Shown piece after piece: positions 46,231 to 56,094 of a stretch of 64,000 bases of DNA. The stretch comes from Pseudomonas hygromyciniae. Lineage in GTDB: Bacteria; Pseudomonadota; Gammaproteobacteria; Pseudomonadales; Pseudomonadaceae. Both the position numbers and the translations under genes were made by a program. The notes below the pieces were generated by a model. That model was not told the origin of the DNA. It saw only the letters and a list, made by a program, of their open reading frames with translations, and searched no databases. The stretch covers positions 2,230,501-2,294,500 of the forward strand of contig NZ_CP070506.1 in the NCBI RefSeq assembly GCF_016925675.1, read 5' to 3'. How positions within the stretch are numbered: position 1 is the stretch's first letter; every line of letters begins with the position of its first letter.

Positions 46231-47859
46231 ATGACGATTTCTCGACGAGGGTTTATCGCAGGCCTGGCGCTGACCGGCGCCGCCGTACCTGCAGTCTTTT
46301 ATGCCCATCGCGAGTTGACGCGTGAGGAATTCCCCATCACGCCCGAGGAAGCCACGGTGGACCTGGCGGACGCCGCCGGCCAGCAGTTGGCGGACAGCCT
46401 GCGCGGTATCTGGAGCCTGCGCCTGGAAGGGCGCGATGCCGGTCTGCAAGGCTTGCCCCTCGACGATCTGGAACTGTTTATTGATATCGCACCGCGTGGC
46501 CGTGGCGTGCGCGGCTACCTGGATACGGCCGCACAGCTGCGCGCAGAGGGTGAGCCGCGCTATCAGGTTCTCGGGGATCTGGCGCCGGGTAATGCGGCGC
46601 TGCTGTACTGGCGCCTGATCGATCGCGACGCGCCGGGCGGCATGCCGGCCTATGAATTCAAGATGCGCCTGGATGAAGTCTGGGGTAGCTTCGGCAATGC
46701 CGGCAGCGGCACCCTCAGCGGGCAGATCCTCAATCTCGACCGGCCCTTGGCATTGCTGGAGCTGGATAATCGTTTTGTCGCCACCAAGCAGTTGTTCCCT
46801 GAAGCCCGCGAACGAATCGGCCTCAACTCGACGCTACTGGCCTGGTTGATAGCCCCCGAGCACCGCCTGTTCCACCAGCTCTGGCACGCCTCGCGGGACC
46901 AGTGGCACAAGCTGCCCGAAGACAAGCGCAATGCCCTGCGCGGTATCGGTTGGCAGCCCGGGCCACGGGATAACGAACGCGACGCCCGCGGCCCGCGCAA
47001 GGATCGCAATGGCTCGGGGATCGACTTTTTCTTCATGCACCGGCACATGCTCGGCACCGCGCGCGCCCTGCAGGACTTGCCGTCCTGGCCGCGCTTCCCG
47101 CAGCCCCAGCCAGAGCTTGAGCGTGATCGCCAGGGCTTTGCGCGCTACTTCGACAATCACGATGGCTTCGCCCTGCCGCCGACCTGGACGGCCAGTGGCG
47201 ACGAGCAGTACAGCCAGTGGGTCAGTGAGATCAAGGCGGCCGAGACCTATCACAGTAACTTCCAGGTATGGGAGTCGCAGTACCGCGACCCGCGCTACCT
47301 GGCCAAATTGACCCTGGGCCAGTTCGGCTCGGAGATTGAACTGGGGCTGCATGATTGGCTGCACATGCGCTGGGCGTCGGTGCCACGGGATCCGTCCAAC
47401 GGCGCGCCGGTGCCGTTTGCGCGGGATCCGGCGGACTTTGCGGCACGCTGGTATGAGCCCGAGAATGACTTTTTGGGCGACCCGTTTTCTTCCCATGTGA
47501 ACCCGGTGTTCTGGCATTTCCATGGTTGGATCGATGACCGGCTAGAGGATTGGTTTCGCGCCCATCAACGCTTTCATCCGGGTGAGCTGAGCCGCCTGGA
47601 GGTCAACGGTGTGCCATGGTTTGCGCCTGGACGTTGGGTCGAGGTGGCTGATCCGTGGCTGGGGCCGGATACCCATGGCTGCAGCACCACCCCCGGACTG
47701 CAGATGGGCCGCACCGTGGAAATGGACCCGGAAACCATGAAACTGGCGTTGCGCATCACCTTCGGTGCTGACGACGACAAACTGCAGGACTTGTTCCGCA
47801 AGGTGCCGAAACGGCCGTGGTATGCGCGGCATTTGAAGGTCAAGGAACGCACGCTTTAA
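46231..47859 (+). CDS. pvdP: PvdP, periplasmic tyrosinase for chromophore formation
   Basis: 542 residues from ATG 46231 (ribosome site AGGTAGGAA). A Tat signal (SRRGFIAGLALTGAAVPAVF) fits periplasmic folding with copper. The N-terminal half is the PvdP-specific beta-barrel region; the C-terminal half has a tyrosinase-like set of histidines (EHRLFHQLWHASRDQW, FFMHRHMLGTARAL, LGLHDWLHMRW, SSHVNPVFWHFHGWIDD). PvdP hydroxylates the tyrosine-derived ring and drives cyclisation to the dihydroxyquinoline chromophore. It is monocistronic from its own box, and a REPIN-like hairpin follows. Confidence 0.95.
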   Translation: MTISRRGFIAGLALTGAAVPAVFYAHRELTREEFPITPEEATVDLADAAGQQLADSLRGIWSLRLEGRDAGLQGLPLDDLELFIDIAPRGRGVRGYLDTAAQLRAEGEPRYQVLGDLAPGNAALLYWRLIDRDAPGGMPAYEFKMRLDEVWGSFGNAGSGTLSGQILNLDRPLALLELDNRFVATKQLFPEARERIGLNSTLLAWLIAPEHRLFHQLWHASRDQWHKLPEDKRNALRGIGWQPGPRDNERDARGPRKDRNGSGIDFFFMHRHMLGTARALQDLPSWPRFPQPQPELERDRQGFARYFDNHDGFALPPTWTASGDEQYSQWVSEIKAAETYHSNFQVWESQYRDPRYLAKLTLGQFGSEIELGLHDWLHMRWASVPRDPSNGAPVPFARDPADFAARWYEPENDFLGDPFSSHVNPVFWHFHGWIDDRLEDWFRAHQRFHPGELSRLEVNGVPWFAPGRWVEVADPWLGPDTHGCSTTPGLQMGRTVEMDPETMKLALRITFGADDDKLQDLFRKVPKRPWYARHLKVKERTL

Positions 47860-47874
47860 CCGCCGCGTGTGTGG

Positions 47875-48130
47875 CCTTGTTGTGGCTAGCTGGCTTTTTG
47901 TGGGGAGCGGGCTTGCTGTGGGGAGCGGGGCTTGCTGTGGCGAGCGGGCTTGTTGTGGCGAGCGGGCTTGCCCCGCGCTGGGCTGCGAAGCGGCCCTAAA
48001 ACCTGCCACCTCGGTTTGTCTGAATAAACGCGGGGCGTTTAGGGGGCTGCTACGCAGCCCAGCGCGGGGGCAAGCCCGCTCGCCACGACAAGCCTGTTAG
48101 CCACAAAAAGCCTAGTTGCCACAGATACTT
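47875..48130. repeat. REPIN-like element with tandem arms, after pvdP
   Basis: Inverted copies at 47955-47996 and 48043-48086 (same core as the copy at 40537) flank a spacer containing CTGCCACCTCGGTTTGTCTG, the reverse of the spacer motif in the other two copies. The left arm holds about four tandem units of 18-19 bases (TGTGGGGAGCGGGCTTGC type, 47890-47955); the right arm holds mirrored, decaying units to about 48130. This fills the 303-base gap between pvdP and opmQ. Confidence 0.85.
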
Positions 48131-48162
48131 GCCACAGATACAGCCCACACACCGTCAGATCC

Positions 48163-49581
48163 TCATCGTTGAAGATCGGATGCCTGCCAACCGCCGCCCA
48201 GTGCCTTGTACAGCGCAATACTCGCCGCCAACCGCGCTTGACGCAGTTGCACGTTCAAATCCTGGGCGGCATACAGCGTGCGTTGGGTTTCCAGTACGGT
48301 CAGCAAGTCCTCCGCGCCAGCCTCGTAGCGACTCTGGGCAATACGGAACGCCGTCTGCGCCTGGCTCAATTCCTCCTGCTGCCACTGACGCTGTTCGTCC
48401 AGCCGGCGAATGCTGCTCAAGGCCTTCTCCACATCGGCAAAGCCATTGATGATCACTGCGCGATAGGTTTGCAGCAGCTCATCCTGGCGTGCCGTGGCCT
48501 TGTCGCGTTCGGCGCTGAGGCGGCCGTTGTTGAAGATCGGTGCGATCAGCCCGCCCGTGAGGTTGTAGAGCGGGTTGCGCAGCATATCGGCGGCGCGGTT
48601 GGCGCCGGAGCCCAGGTTGGCGGTCAGGGTGACGCTGGGCAGCATGGCGGCGCGGGCGACGATGATGTCGGCCTGGGCGGCCGCCAGTTGTGCTTCGGCA
48701 CTGGCGATGTCCGGGCGGCGGCTGAGCAGGTCGCTGGGCACGCCGGCGGCGATGCTCGGCCAGCGCAGTTGATCAAAGGCCTGGGGCGTCAGTTGCAGCG
48801 CTTGTACCGGTTGGCCGAGCAGGGCGGCCAGGCTGATTCGCGCAGCCTCGGCGCGCTGGCGTACTTCTGGCAACTGGCGTTGCTGGGCGGCGACCAGGCT
48901 CTTTTGCTGCGCCAGCTCCAGATTAGTGGCAGAGCCGGCGTCATACCGGGTCTGTACCAGCTTGAGCACGTTCTGCGCATTGGCCAGGTTGAGTTCGGCG
49001 ATGCGTTGTTGCTCGTGCAGGGCCAGGAGCTGGGTGTAGGTGGTGGCCACGCCGCTGAGCAGGGTCAACTCCACCGTGGCGCGCTCGAATTCGCTGGCGC
49101 GCACCGCCAGCTCTGCACTGTCGCGCGCGGCGCGCTTGCCGCCCCAGAAGTCGATTTCGTAGCTGGCCGTCAGGCTGGCATTGAAGTAGTCCACCGCGTC
49201 ATTGTTGTTGCTGTTGTTGTCGTCGTCATCCAGTTCGCTGTGGCCCTTGCCGCGCAGGAGTTTCTGGCGGTTGGCGTTGAGTCCGCCCTTGAGTTCGGGC
49301 AGCAACGGCGCGCCGGCCACCACCGCGCCGGCCTGGGCCTGACGCACCCGCGCCTTGGCGCTGGCCAGGTCGAAGCTGGCGCTGCGGGCCTGTTCGATCA
49401 GTTGGTCGAGCTGCGGGCTGGCAAAGGCCGTCCACCATTGCTGGTTGACGTGCAGGGCGTTGGCCTGGCTCGCACTATCCCAGGTGGGCGGTGGTTGCAA
49501 GCCGCTGTCCGGGCGCTGCGCCGGATTGCTGCACGCGGCCAACAGCAGGCTGGCGGCGACAAGGGTCAAGTGCGCTTTCAT
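48163..49581 (-). CDS. opmQ: OpmQ, outer-membrane factor of the pyoverdine efflux pump
   Basis: 472 residues with a lipoprotein signal (LVAASLLLAACSNP, Cys lipobox) and two outer-membrane-efflux-protein repeats (QARSASFDLASAKARVRQAQ; RRPDIASAEAQLAAAQADII, ELSQAQTAFRIAQSRYEAG) of the TolC/OprM class. With PvdR and PvdT it forms the tripartite PvdRT-OpmQ pump that exports new and recycled pyoverdine. ATG 49581 lies 7 bases after pvdT; an in-frame GTG at 49596 would overlap it, and neither has a strong ribosome site, suggesting coupled translation. Confidence 0.94.
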   Translation of the reverse strand: MKAHLTLVAASLLLAACSNPAQRPDSGLQPPPTWDSASQANALHVNQQWWTAFASPQLDQLIEQARSASFDLASAKARVRQAQAGAVVAGAPLLPELKGGLNANRQKLLRGKGHSELDDDDNNSNNNDAVDYFNASLTASYEIDFWGGKRAARDSAELAVRASEFERATVELTLLSGVATTYTQLLALHEQQRIAELNLANAQNVLKLVQTRYDAGSATNLELAQQKSLVAAQQRQLPEVRQRAEAARISLAALLGQPVQALQLTPQAFDQLRWPSIAAGVPSDLLSRRPDIASAEAQLAAAQADIIVARAAMLPSVTLTANLGSGANRAADMLRNPLYNLTGGLIAPIFNNGRLSAERDKATARQDELLQTYRAVIINGFADVEKALSSIRRLDEQRQWQQEELSQAQTAFRIAQSRYEAGAEDLLTVLETQRTLYAAQDLNVQLRQARLAASIALYKALGGGWQASDLQR

Positions 49582-49588
49582 AGGGCGA

Positions 49589-51562
49589 TCATTCACTGGT
49601 AAGGGCCGTGACCGGGTCGAGCCGGGCTGCTTTGCGGGCGGGCATAAAGCCGAAGATGACGCCGGTGACCAGGGCGCAGGCGAAGGCGCCCAAGGCGGCA
49701 GGCAGCGAGAAGGCGACAGCCACGCTGCTGAGGATCAGCGCGCCACCCACCAGCAGGGCCAGGCCGATCCCGGCCACCCCGCCGACCACCGTGAGCATCA
49801 CCGCTTCGGTGAGGAACTGGCGCAGGATGTCCCGCTGTCGAGCGCCGGTGGCCATGCGGATGCCGATTTCCCGGGTGCGTTCGCGGACGGTCATCAGCAT
49901 GATGTTCATCACCCCGATGCCGCCCACCAGCAACGAGATGGCGGCAATCGAGCCGAGCATCAGCGACAGGGTGTTCTGGGTCCGGGCTTCGGCCTGGATC
50001 ATCGCGGCGTTGTTGGTCAGTTCGAAATCACGCTTGCCGTTGTGCAGGCGCAGCAGCAGTTGCTCGATGGCTTTTTCTGCCTCATGCACCTTGCGCGCGT
50101 CGGCGGCGGCAATCACTACGTATTCAGGGTTGTAGCTGCCGAACAGGCGGATACTCGCGGCGGAGTAGGGGATGGCGATACGGTCGTCGCTGTCCTTGTC
50201 GCCGGAACTGGCGCCTTTTTCGGCGAGTACGCCGATCACCTGGAACGGCACGTTTTCGATCAGGATGTATTGGCCGATGGGGCTGGGCAGGTCCTTGAAC
50301 AGCTTGTCGCGCACCCGTTTGCCAATCACTGCGACGGTCGCGGCGGCGCGCTCGTCAGCCTCGGTGAAGTAGCTGCCCTCGACCACCGGCCAGTTGAAGA
50401 TCGCCGGGAAGTTGGTGTCGTTGCCGCCGACGTAGGCCATGTGGTCGACATTACCGAAACGCACCCCGGCCTCCGCGCCATTGACCGGCATGATGCGCTT
50501 GACCTGGGGCAGGGCGGCCATGGCGGCGACGTCGTTCATGGTGATGATGCCGGGCGGTGTGCGCGGGTTGGGCGCCGAGCCGCTGACATAAAGGATATTG
50601 GAGCCAAAGGCGCCCATCTGTGCCATGACCTGGCGCTTGCTGCCTTCACCCACGGCGAGCATCACCACCACCGAGGCCACGCCGATAATGATCCCCAGCA
50701 AGGTCAGGGCCGTGCGGAAGCGGTTGATCCACATCACCCGCCAGGCCGCCTGCACCGCGTCCAGCAGTTCGGCTTTCCACGCGCCGTTGTGCTCGGCGCC
50801 ATCGGCCAGGCGTTGGCGCAGGTCCACCGCTTGCAGAGCCTTGGGGTTGAGCTCGGCGGCAGGTTGGTCGTGGGTGTTGGGGGTGTCGCTGATGATCAGG
50901 CCGTCGCGGATTTCGATGATGCGCTTGGCCCGGGCCGCGACTTCGCGGTCATGGGTAATCAGGATCACCACGTGACCCTGGCTGGCCAGTTCGTCGAGTA
51001 GGGTCATGACCTCGGCGCCGCTATGGCTGTCGAGGGCGCCGGTGGGTTCGTCGGCGAGGATGATATGGCCGCCGTTCATCAAGGCCCGGGCAATCGACAC
51101 CCGTTGCTGCTGGCCGCCGGACAGTTGGTGCGGGCGGTTGCCGGTGCGCCCGGCCAGCCCCAGGCGGGTCAGCAGGGCGGCGGCGCGGGCGTGGCGCTCG
51201 GCGGCGGGCGTGCCGGCATAGATCGCCGGCATCTCGACGTTTTCCTGGGCCGAGCCGGAGGGGATCAGGTGGTAGCCCTGGAACACAAAGCCAAAGGCCT
51301 CGCGGCGCAGCCAGGCCAGTTCGTCGGTGTCCAGTTGGGCCACGTTCTCCCCAGCGAACAGGTATTGGCCGACAGTGGGGCGGTCGAGGCAGCCGAGGAT
51401 GTTCATCAAGGTGGACTTGCCCGAGCCTGAGGCCCCGACAATCGCCACGAATTCCCCGGCATGGATCGACAGGTCGATCCCGCGCAGCACGTCGACCTGG
51501 GGCGCATCACCGCCACCGTAAGATTTGCGGATGTCCCGAAGTTCGATCAGCGGCGTCAACAT
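49589..51562 (-). CDS. pvdT: PvdT, MacB-type ABC transporter of the pyoverdine pump
   Basis: 657 residues: an N-terminal ATPase (Walker [11 protein letters not shown], signature [15 protein letters not shown], Walker B HIILADEP), then a transmembrane helix near 285, a periplasmic region and the FtsX-type permease end ([21 protein letters not shown]). This is the MacB layout. It pairs with PvdR and OpmQ. The ATG abuts the pvdR stop with no gap (TGAATG), so the two are translationally coupled. Confidence 0.95.
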   Translation of the reverse strand: MLTPLIELRDIRKSYGGGDAPQVDVLRGIDLSIHAGEFVAIVGASGSGKSTLMNILGCLDRPTVGQYLFAGENVAQLDTDELAWLRREAFGFVFQGYHLIPSGSAQENVEMPAIYAGTPAAERHARAAALLTRLGLAGRTGNRPHQLSGGQQQRVSIARALMNGGHIILADEPTGALDSHSGAEVMTLLDELASQGHVVILITHDREVAARAKRIIEIRDGLIISDTPNTHDQPAAELNPKALQAVDLRQRLADGAEHNGAWKAELLDAVQAAWRVMWINRFRTALTLLGIIIGVASVVVMLAVGEGSKRQVMAQMGAFGSNILYVSGSAPNPRTPPGIITMNDVAAMAALPQVKRIMPVNGAEAGVRFGNVDHMAYVGGNDTNFPAIFNWPVVEGSYFTEADERAAATVAVIGKRVRDKLFKDLPSPIGQYILIENVPFQVIGVLAEKGASSGDKDSDDRIAIPYSAASIRLFGSYNPEYVVIAAADARKVHEAEKAIEQLLLRLHNGKRDFELTNNAAMIQAEARTQNTLSLMLGSIAAISLLVGGIGVMNIMLMTVRERTREIGIRMATGARQRDILRQFLTEAVMLTVVGGVAGIGLALLVGGALILSSVAVAFSLPAALGAFACALVTGVIFGFMPARKAARLDPVTALTSE

Positions 51563-52735
51563 TCAGCCTCCGCTGCTTTGGGCGGGGCCGATCAGCAGGT
51601 GATCGCCTTCGTTGAGGCCATCGAGGATCTGGATGCGCAGGCGATCACTGATACCGACCCGCACCTCACGGTCTTCGATGCTGCCGTCCTTGGCTACCAC
51701 GCGGGCCAGTTGCAGGTCGGGGCGGGTGCCGCCTTGCAGGGCTGCAACCGGCGCGGTCAGCGCATTGGTGACGCGACTGGCGACGAAAAACACCTGGGCG
51801 GTCATTTCTGCCATCAGCGCATTGTCGGCGTTATCCACATCCAGCAGCACGGTGTAGAGCACCACGCGGCCGCTGCCGCTCTTGCTCGAGCTGCTGGGGC
51901 TGCCGCCGCCCTGGCTGGTTTCGTTGAGGGGCTTGGGCGGCACCGGCAGGATCTGGCGCACGGTGCTGGTCCAGCGCCGGTTGCCGCCGCTCAGGGTGGT
52001 GAAATAGGCCTGCATGCCGGGTTTGACATGGCCGATATCGGCTTCCGAGACCTCCGCCCAGACGGTCATGGGCGACAGGTTGGCGATCCGCAGGATCAGC
52101 GGCGTCTGTTGCTGGCTGTTGAGGGTCTGGCCTTCGCGGGCATCCACGGCCACTACGGTGCCGGAGATCGGCGCATAGATGCGCGTGTAGCCCAACTCGG
52201 CCTGATCGACCCGCAGCGTGGCCTGGGCCTGGCTGATCTGGGCCTTGAACATGTTGATGCGTGCCTGGGTGGCGTCCAGTTCGGCCTGGGCAGTTTGCAC
52301 GTCTTCATCGCGGGTGGCGCCACCCGCCGCGAGACGTTGCTGGCGCTGGAACTTCTGCTGCGCCAGGCGGTTTTGCGCGTGCTGCTCCTGCAGTTGGGCC
52401 TGCAGATTGGCGATGGAGTAGCGAGTGGCGTCGAGCTTGGCTTGTTGGGTGGCGGGATCGATTTCTACCAGCAGGTCGCCTTCCTTGACCTGGGCGCCGG
52501 CTTCGACGTGAATCCGCCGGATCTGCCCCGACGCCTGGGCGCCGACATCGACGTAGCGCCGCGGTTGCAGGGTGCCGAGGGCGGTGACACTGCTCTCGAT
52601 ATCGGCGCGGTGTACCTGCAGGGTGGCAAATTTATCCCGGCCGGGCGGGATCAGTTGCCAGGCGGCGAAGGCGGCCACGGGGATCAGGCAAAGTGCTGCC
52701 AGCAGAGCGCGCCGGGTATGTCGGGGACGGTTCAT
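51563..52735 (-). CDS. pvdR: PvdR, periplasmic adaptor (membrane fusion protein) of the pyoverdine pump
   Basis: 390 residues. ATG 52735 gives a short cytoplasmic end and one membrane anchor (ALLAALCLIPVAAFAAWQL). MacA/HlyD-type features follow: barrel-sandwich strands (RYVDVGAQASGQIRRIHVEAG, GDLLVEIDPATQQAKLDA), a long helical hairpin (about 90-170) and the second lipoyl half (YTRIYAPISGTVVAVDAREG). It is the first gene of pvdR-pvdT-opmQ, with its own iron-starvation box at 52818-52841. An in-frame start at 52774 is possible but gives an unlikely leader. Confidence 0.94.
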   Translation of the reverse strand: MNRPRHTRRALLAALCLIPVAAFAAWQLIPPGRDKFATLQVHRADIESSVTALGTLQPRRYVDVGAQASGQIRRIHVEAGAQVKEGDLLVEIDPATQQAKLDATRYSIANLQAQLQEQHAQNRLAQQKFQRQQRLAAGGATRDEDVQTAQAELDATQARINMFKAQISQAQATLRVDQAELGYTRIYAPISGTVVAVDAREGQTLNSQQQTPLILRIANLSPMTVWAEVSEADIGHVKPGMQAYFTTLSGGNRRWTSTVRQILPVPPKPLNETSQGGGSPSSSSKSGSGRVVLYTVLLDVDNADNALMAEMTAQVFFVASRVTNALTAPVAALQGGTRPDLQLARVVAKDGSIEDREVRVGISDRLRIQILDGLNEGDHLLIGPAQSSGG

Positions 52736-52817
52736 GCACGGGTTCCAGCCAGGAAAGTTCGGACCGCAGCTCAATCGCCCAGAGGGGCAGAGACAGGCGC
52801 GGGAAGCTGTCAGGTAA

Positions 52818-52841
52818 ACGAGGTATTTGCTCTGAAATTTA
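52818..52841 (-). promoter_or_regulatory. Iron-starvation (PvdS) box for pvdR-pvdT-opmQ
   Basis: Exact TAAAT-N16-CGT on the minus strand, about 83 bases before the pvdR start, in the 385-base divergent gap shared with pvdA. Confidence 0.87.
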
Positions 52842-52913
52842 ACTGCTTACATACGCCGTTACAGCTGGGCGAAACGCCAGTATTGGGCGGCGAAGGTGAG
52901 GCAAATCAAATCT

Positions 52914-52935
52914 AGATGAGAATGACTATAAATTA
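52914..52935 (+). promoter_or_regulatory. Candidate Fur box in the pvdR/pvdA intergenic region
   Basis: AGATGAGAATGACTATAAATTA resembles the Fur consensus (ATGAGAATGA core). It lies between the two PvdS boxes. Direct Fur control of pvdA is not the usual picture, where Fur acts through pvdS, so this may be an extra layer or a relic. Confidence 0.5.
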
Positions 52936-53011
52936 GAAGGGCTCAAACTGCCATCACTGCGCGGCGCGGCAACCGCTGTCGCGGCTGCTGGGATGAATCA
53001 GGTGCGTGCCT

Positions 53012-53035
53012 TAAATTTTTTTTCATGGTCCTCGT
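53012..53035 (+). promoter_or_regulatory. Iron-starvation (PvdS) box for pvdA
   Basis: Exact TAAAT-N16-CGT, ending 85 bases before the pvdA ATG. Confidence 0.88.
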
Positions 53036-53120
53036 TTCCTATCAACACATGGCCTGTTGTTCAGCAGGTCGCCCAGGCTTTCCGCCCCACCGCCACGGGG
53101 CTTATCCAGAGGACACTGGA

Positions 53121-54458
53121 ATGACACAGGCAATTGCATCGCCCGCGGTTCACGACCTGATCGGTATTGGTTTCGGTCCTTCGAACCTGGCGCTGGCCAT
53201 CGCCCTGCAAGAGCGCGAGAAAGCCCAGGGCAAGCTCGATGTACTGTTTCTTGACAAGCAGGCCGACTACCGCTGGCACGGCAACACCCTGGTGAGCCAG
53301 AGCGAGCTACAGATTTCCTTCCTCAAGGATCTGGTGACCCTGCGCAACCCCACCAGCCCCTATTCCTTCGTCAATTACCTCAAGGCCCACGGGCGCCTGG
53401 TGGACTTTATCAACCTGGGCACGTTCTACCCATGCCGCATGGAGTACAACGACTACCTGCGCTGGGTCGCCGGGCAATTTACCGAGCAGAGCCGCTATGG
53501 TGAGGAAGTGCTGGCCATCGAGCCGATCCTGCATCAGCAGCAGGTCGAGGCGCTGCGGGTGATCTCCCGCGATGCCCACGGCGAGCAACTGGTGCGCACC
53601 GCGCGCTCGGTGGTGGTCAGTGCCGGTGGCACGCCACGGATTCCCGAGGCGTTCAAGGCGCTCAAGGATGACGGGCGAGTGTTCCACCATTCCCAGTACC
53701 TGTCGCGCATGGCCCAGCAGCCCTGTGTCGACGGCAAGCCAATGCGCATTGCGATCATCGGCGGAGGGCAGAGCGCGGCCGAGGCGTTTATCGATCTGAA
53801 CGACAGCTTCCCTTCGGTGCAGGTGGATATCATCCTGCGCGGCTCGGCCCTCAAGCCTGCCGATGACAGCCCGTTCGTCAACGAAGTGTTCTCCCCGGAG
53901 TTCACCGACCTGGTGTTCCAACAGCCCAGCAGCGAGCGCGAACGCCTGGTCAACGAGTACCACAACACCAACTATTCGGTGGTGGACCTGGACCTGATCG
54001 AGCGTATCTACGGGATTTTCTACCGGCAGAAAGTCTCGGGCATCGCCCGTCACGCCTTCCGCACCCTGGCCACCGTGGAAAAAGCCAGTGCCGGGACTTT
54101 GGGCATCGAGTTGGTGGTGCGTCACAACGCCACCGGCGAGACCGTGATCAATCACTACGATGCGGTGGTCCTGGCCACTGGCTATGAGCGGCAGATGCAT
54201 CGCCAGTTGCTGGCGCCGCTCGAGGCCTATATGGGTGAGTTTGAAGTGAGTCGCGACTACCGCGTGGTCACCGACGAGCGCTGCAAGGCCGGGATCTACA
54301 TGCAGGGTTTCAGCCAGGCCAGTCATGGCTTGAGCGATACCTTGCTGTCGATCCTGCCGATTCGTGCCGACGAGATTGCCGCGTCGCTGCATGAGCATGA
54401 TCGGCGCCTGGGCCAGGGGCGTTCGGTGCGTGACGTGCTGCTGGCCACCGCGAGCTGA
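53121..54458 (+). CDS. pvdA: PvdA, L-ornithine N5-monooxygenase
   Basis: 445 residues. FAD-binding motif GIGFGPSNLALA at the N-terminus, NADPH-binding motif IIGGGQSAAEAF near residue 215, and the ATGYERQ motif typical of microbial N-hydroxylating monooxygenases. It makes N5-hydroxyornithine for the terminal hydroxamate residue, used by the last module of the thioesterase-bearing NRPS. ATG 53121 follows AGAGGACAC. An in-frame start at 53025 would begin before the transcript expected from the box at 53012-53035. It is monocistronic; a hairpin follows at 54468. Confidence 0.96.
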   Translation: MTQAIASPAVHDLIGIGFGPSNLALAIALQEREKAQGKLDVLFLDKQADYRWHGNTLVSQSELQISFLKDLVTLRNPTSPYSFVNYLKAHGRLVDFINLGTFYPCRMEYNDYLRWVAGQFTEQSRYGEEVLAIEPILHQQQVEALRVISRDAHGEQLVRTARSVVVSAGGTPRIPEAFKALKDDGRVFHHSQYLSRMAQQPCVDGKPMRIAIIGGGQSAAEAFIDLNDSFPSVQVDIILRGSALKPADDSPFVNEVFSPEFTDLVFQQPSSERERLVNEYHNTNYSVVDLDLIERIYGIFYRQKVSGIARHAFRTLATVEKASAGTLGIELVVRHNATGETVINHYDAVVLATGYERQMHRQLLAPLEAYMGEFEVSRDYRVVTDERCKAGIYMQGFSQASHGLSDTLLSILPIRADEIAASLHEHDRRLGQGRSVRDVLLATAS

Positions 54459-54467
54459 CAGCGCCGC

Positions 54468-54497
54468 GGATCGTTCCCGCGCCTGCGGGAGCGATCC
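54468..54497 (+). terminator. Hairpin after pvdA
   Basis: GGATCGTTCCCGC, loop GCCT and GCGGGAGCGATCC form a 13-bp stem with one mismatch, 10 bases after the pvdA stop. There is no T tract. The rest of the 323-base gap to 54782 holds no gene or site I recognise. Confidence 0.6.
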
Positions 54498-54781
54498 TTG
54501 CCTGAACCCTTGCTGAAGAAGCCGCCGATTCGCCGCACTGTCACTTTGCTCGCGCAGACTGCGGGCGTAAGCTGCGCCGGTTTTCAACCATAGCGCAGAC
54601 TTTCGTGAACAGACTTTCGAGTGACAGTTGTCGACCCGGCTTGGCCAGCTGACGCGCATCCCCATGCCGTTGCCTCGCCGTTAAAGCGAGAAGCGGTATT
54701 TCGGTGGCGAACCGTCCTGGTTCCTACCTGATCCCCCTTTTTTCGACGCTGATTCTGCGGGCAATCAAAGGGAGATTCATC

Positions 54782-55498
54782 ATGCAAGCCCTCAACAACA
54801 TCAATCTCGATTCCCTGATCGACACCGTGGTCAGCCTCAGCGCGGCCTTTATTCTCGGTGGGCTGATCGGCTTTGAGCGCCAGTTCCGCCAGCGTACGGC
54901 GGGGCTGCGCACCAACGTGCTGGTGGCGGTGGGAGCGGCGATCTTTGTCGACATGGCCAACCGCCTGGCCGGGGCCGAAGGCGCCGTGCGGGTGGTGGCG
55001 TATGTGGTGTCGGGCATTGGCTTTCTCGGCGCCGGGGTGATCATGCGCGAGGAGGGCAACGTGCGCGGGCTCAATACCGCTGCCACGCTGTGGACGTCCG
55101 CCGCCGTGGGCGCCTGTGCCGGTGCGGACCTGATCCTCGAGGCGTTCCTGGGCACGATGTTTGTGCTGGCGGCCAACACGCTGCTGCGCCCGATCGTCAA
55201 TAACATCAACCGCCAGCCGCTGGATGTGGTGTCTGCCGAGGTCACCAACATCCTCTACGTGATTGCGCGGCGTACCCAGCAGCAAGCGGTGATGGCCTTG
55301 CTGGAGTCGGAATTGGCGCGCTGCAACTACCCAGCCAGTGATGTCGACGTCCGTCCGTTCGGCAGTGATGAGGTGGAGATCGAGGCCACCCTGGCGGCCA
55401 ATTCGGTTGACGGCGACGAGCTGGATGCTCTGGTCACGCGGATTTCACAGTCGACTCTGGTGGTGCAAGCGTTCTGGAGCCCCAGCACCACGGACTGA
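54782..55498 (+). CDS. MgtC/SapB family inner-membrane protein
   Basis: 238 residues. The N-terminal half has hydrophobic helices with MgtC-family motifs ([74 protein letters not shown]). The C-terminal about 90 residues are a soluble ACT-like domain ([21 protein letters not shown]). Family members act in Mg-limited growth and can inhibit the F-type ATP synthase; transport is not established. The start at 54782 follows AAAGGGAG. It is not obviously tied to pyoverdine. No iron-starvation box precedes it. Confidence 0.9.
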   Translation: MQALNNINLDSLIDTVVSLSAAFILGGLIGFERQFRQRTAGLRTNVLVAVGAAIFVDMANRLAGAEGAVRVVAYVVSGIGFLGAGVIMREEGNVRGLNTAATLWTSAAVGACAGADLILEAFLGTMFVLAANTLLRPIVNNINRQPLDVVSAEVTNILYVIARRTQQQAVMALLESELARCNYPASDVDVRPFGSDEVEIEATLAANSVDGDELDALVTRISQSTLVVQAFWSPSTTD

Positions 55499-55526
55499 TG
55501 GCAAAGGCTTACACCAGCCACGCTGT

Positions 55527-55735
55527 GGCGAGTGGGCTTTTTGTGGCGAGCGGGCTTGTTGTGGCGAGCGGGCTTGCCCCGCGCTGGGCTGCGCAGCAGC
55601 CCCAATATGGCCCATCCATTTTTTATCAGATACACCGAGGTGGCTGGTTTTGGGGCTGCTGCGCAGCCCAGCGCGGGGCAAGCCCGCTCGCCACAACAAG
55701 CCCGTCCTCCACAGCAAGCCTGCACCCCACAGCTC
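55527..55735. repeat. REPIN-like element with 18-bp tandem arms, after the MgtC-like gene
   Basis: Inverted 43-bp copies at 55561-55603 and 55652-55694 (identical core to the copy at 40537) flank a spacer with CACCGAGGTGGCTGG. The left arm has two extra tandem units of 18 bases (TGTGGCGAGCGGGCTTGT type); the right arm has two mirrored decaying units. It occupies the first part of the 596-base gap before the response regulator. From 55736 to 56094 only the small palindrome at 55852 stands out. Confidence 0.85.
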
Positions 55736-55851
55736 GGCGGTTGCGCTCAACTGATCGGAACTAGTCAAAAGCGGTTTCTCAAACACCTTGAAAGGGATGT
55801 GCCTTAGAAGAGGGAGGCGGTTTTTTGTGTGTATTTGACTACGCTTTGGTG

Positions 55852-55863
55852 AGGATTAGTCCT
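55852..55863. promoter_or_regulatory. Small palindrome upstream of the response regulator
   Basis: AGGATTAGTCCT is an inverted repeat (AGGA-N4-TCCT) about 230 bases before the regulator ATG, reminiscent of binding sites of LuxR-type response regulators. It may be an autoregulatory site; this is inference only. Confidence 0.35.
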
Positions 55864-56094
55864 ACAAGATGCCCGGATTTTCCCTTCGGCTAAGGCATCG
55901 TTGCGTTGTTAATGTTGCGCCGTTGCACCTAGCCAGGTTCCGTTGAAACGTTCTGTGTAGACAGTGCCGCTGGTCGGAACTGTTACTTTTCACAGGTACA
56001 GGGGTTTCGTGCGATGTGTAAAGGTATTGGCGCCTCAAACAGTGGAAGTGCGCCAGTAATGCAACTAATCGGTGGTGTCTTTCCAGGGAGTCGC

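Noticed and set aside
53025..53120. In-frame upstream start for pvdA
   Set aside because: It lies within the PvdS box at 53012-53035, so the expected transcript would not include it; ATG 53121 has a better ribosome site and matches the family N-terminus.
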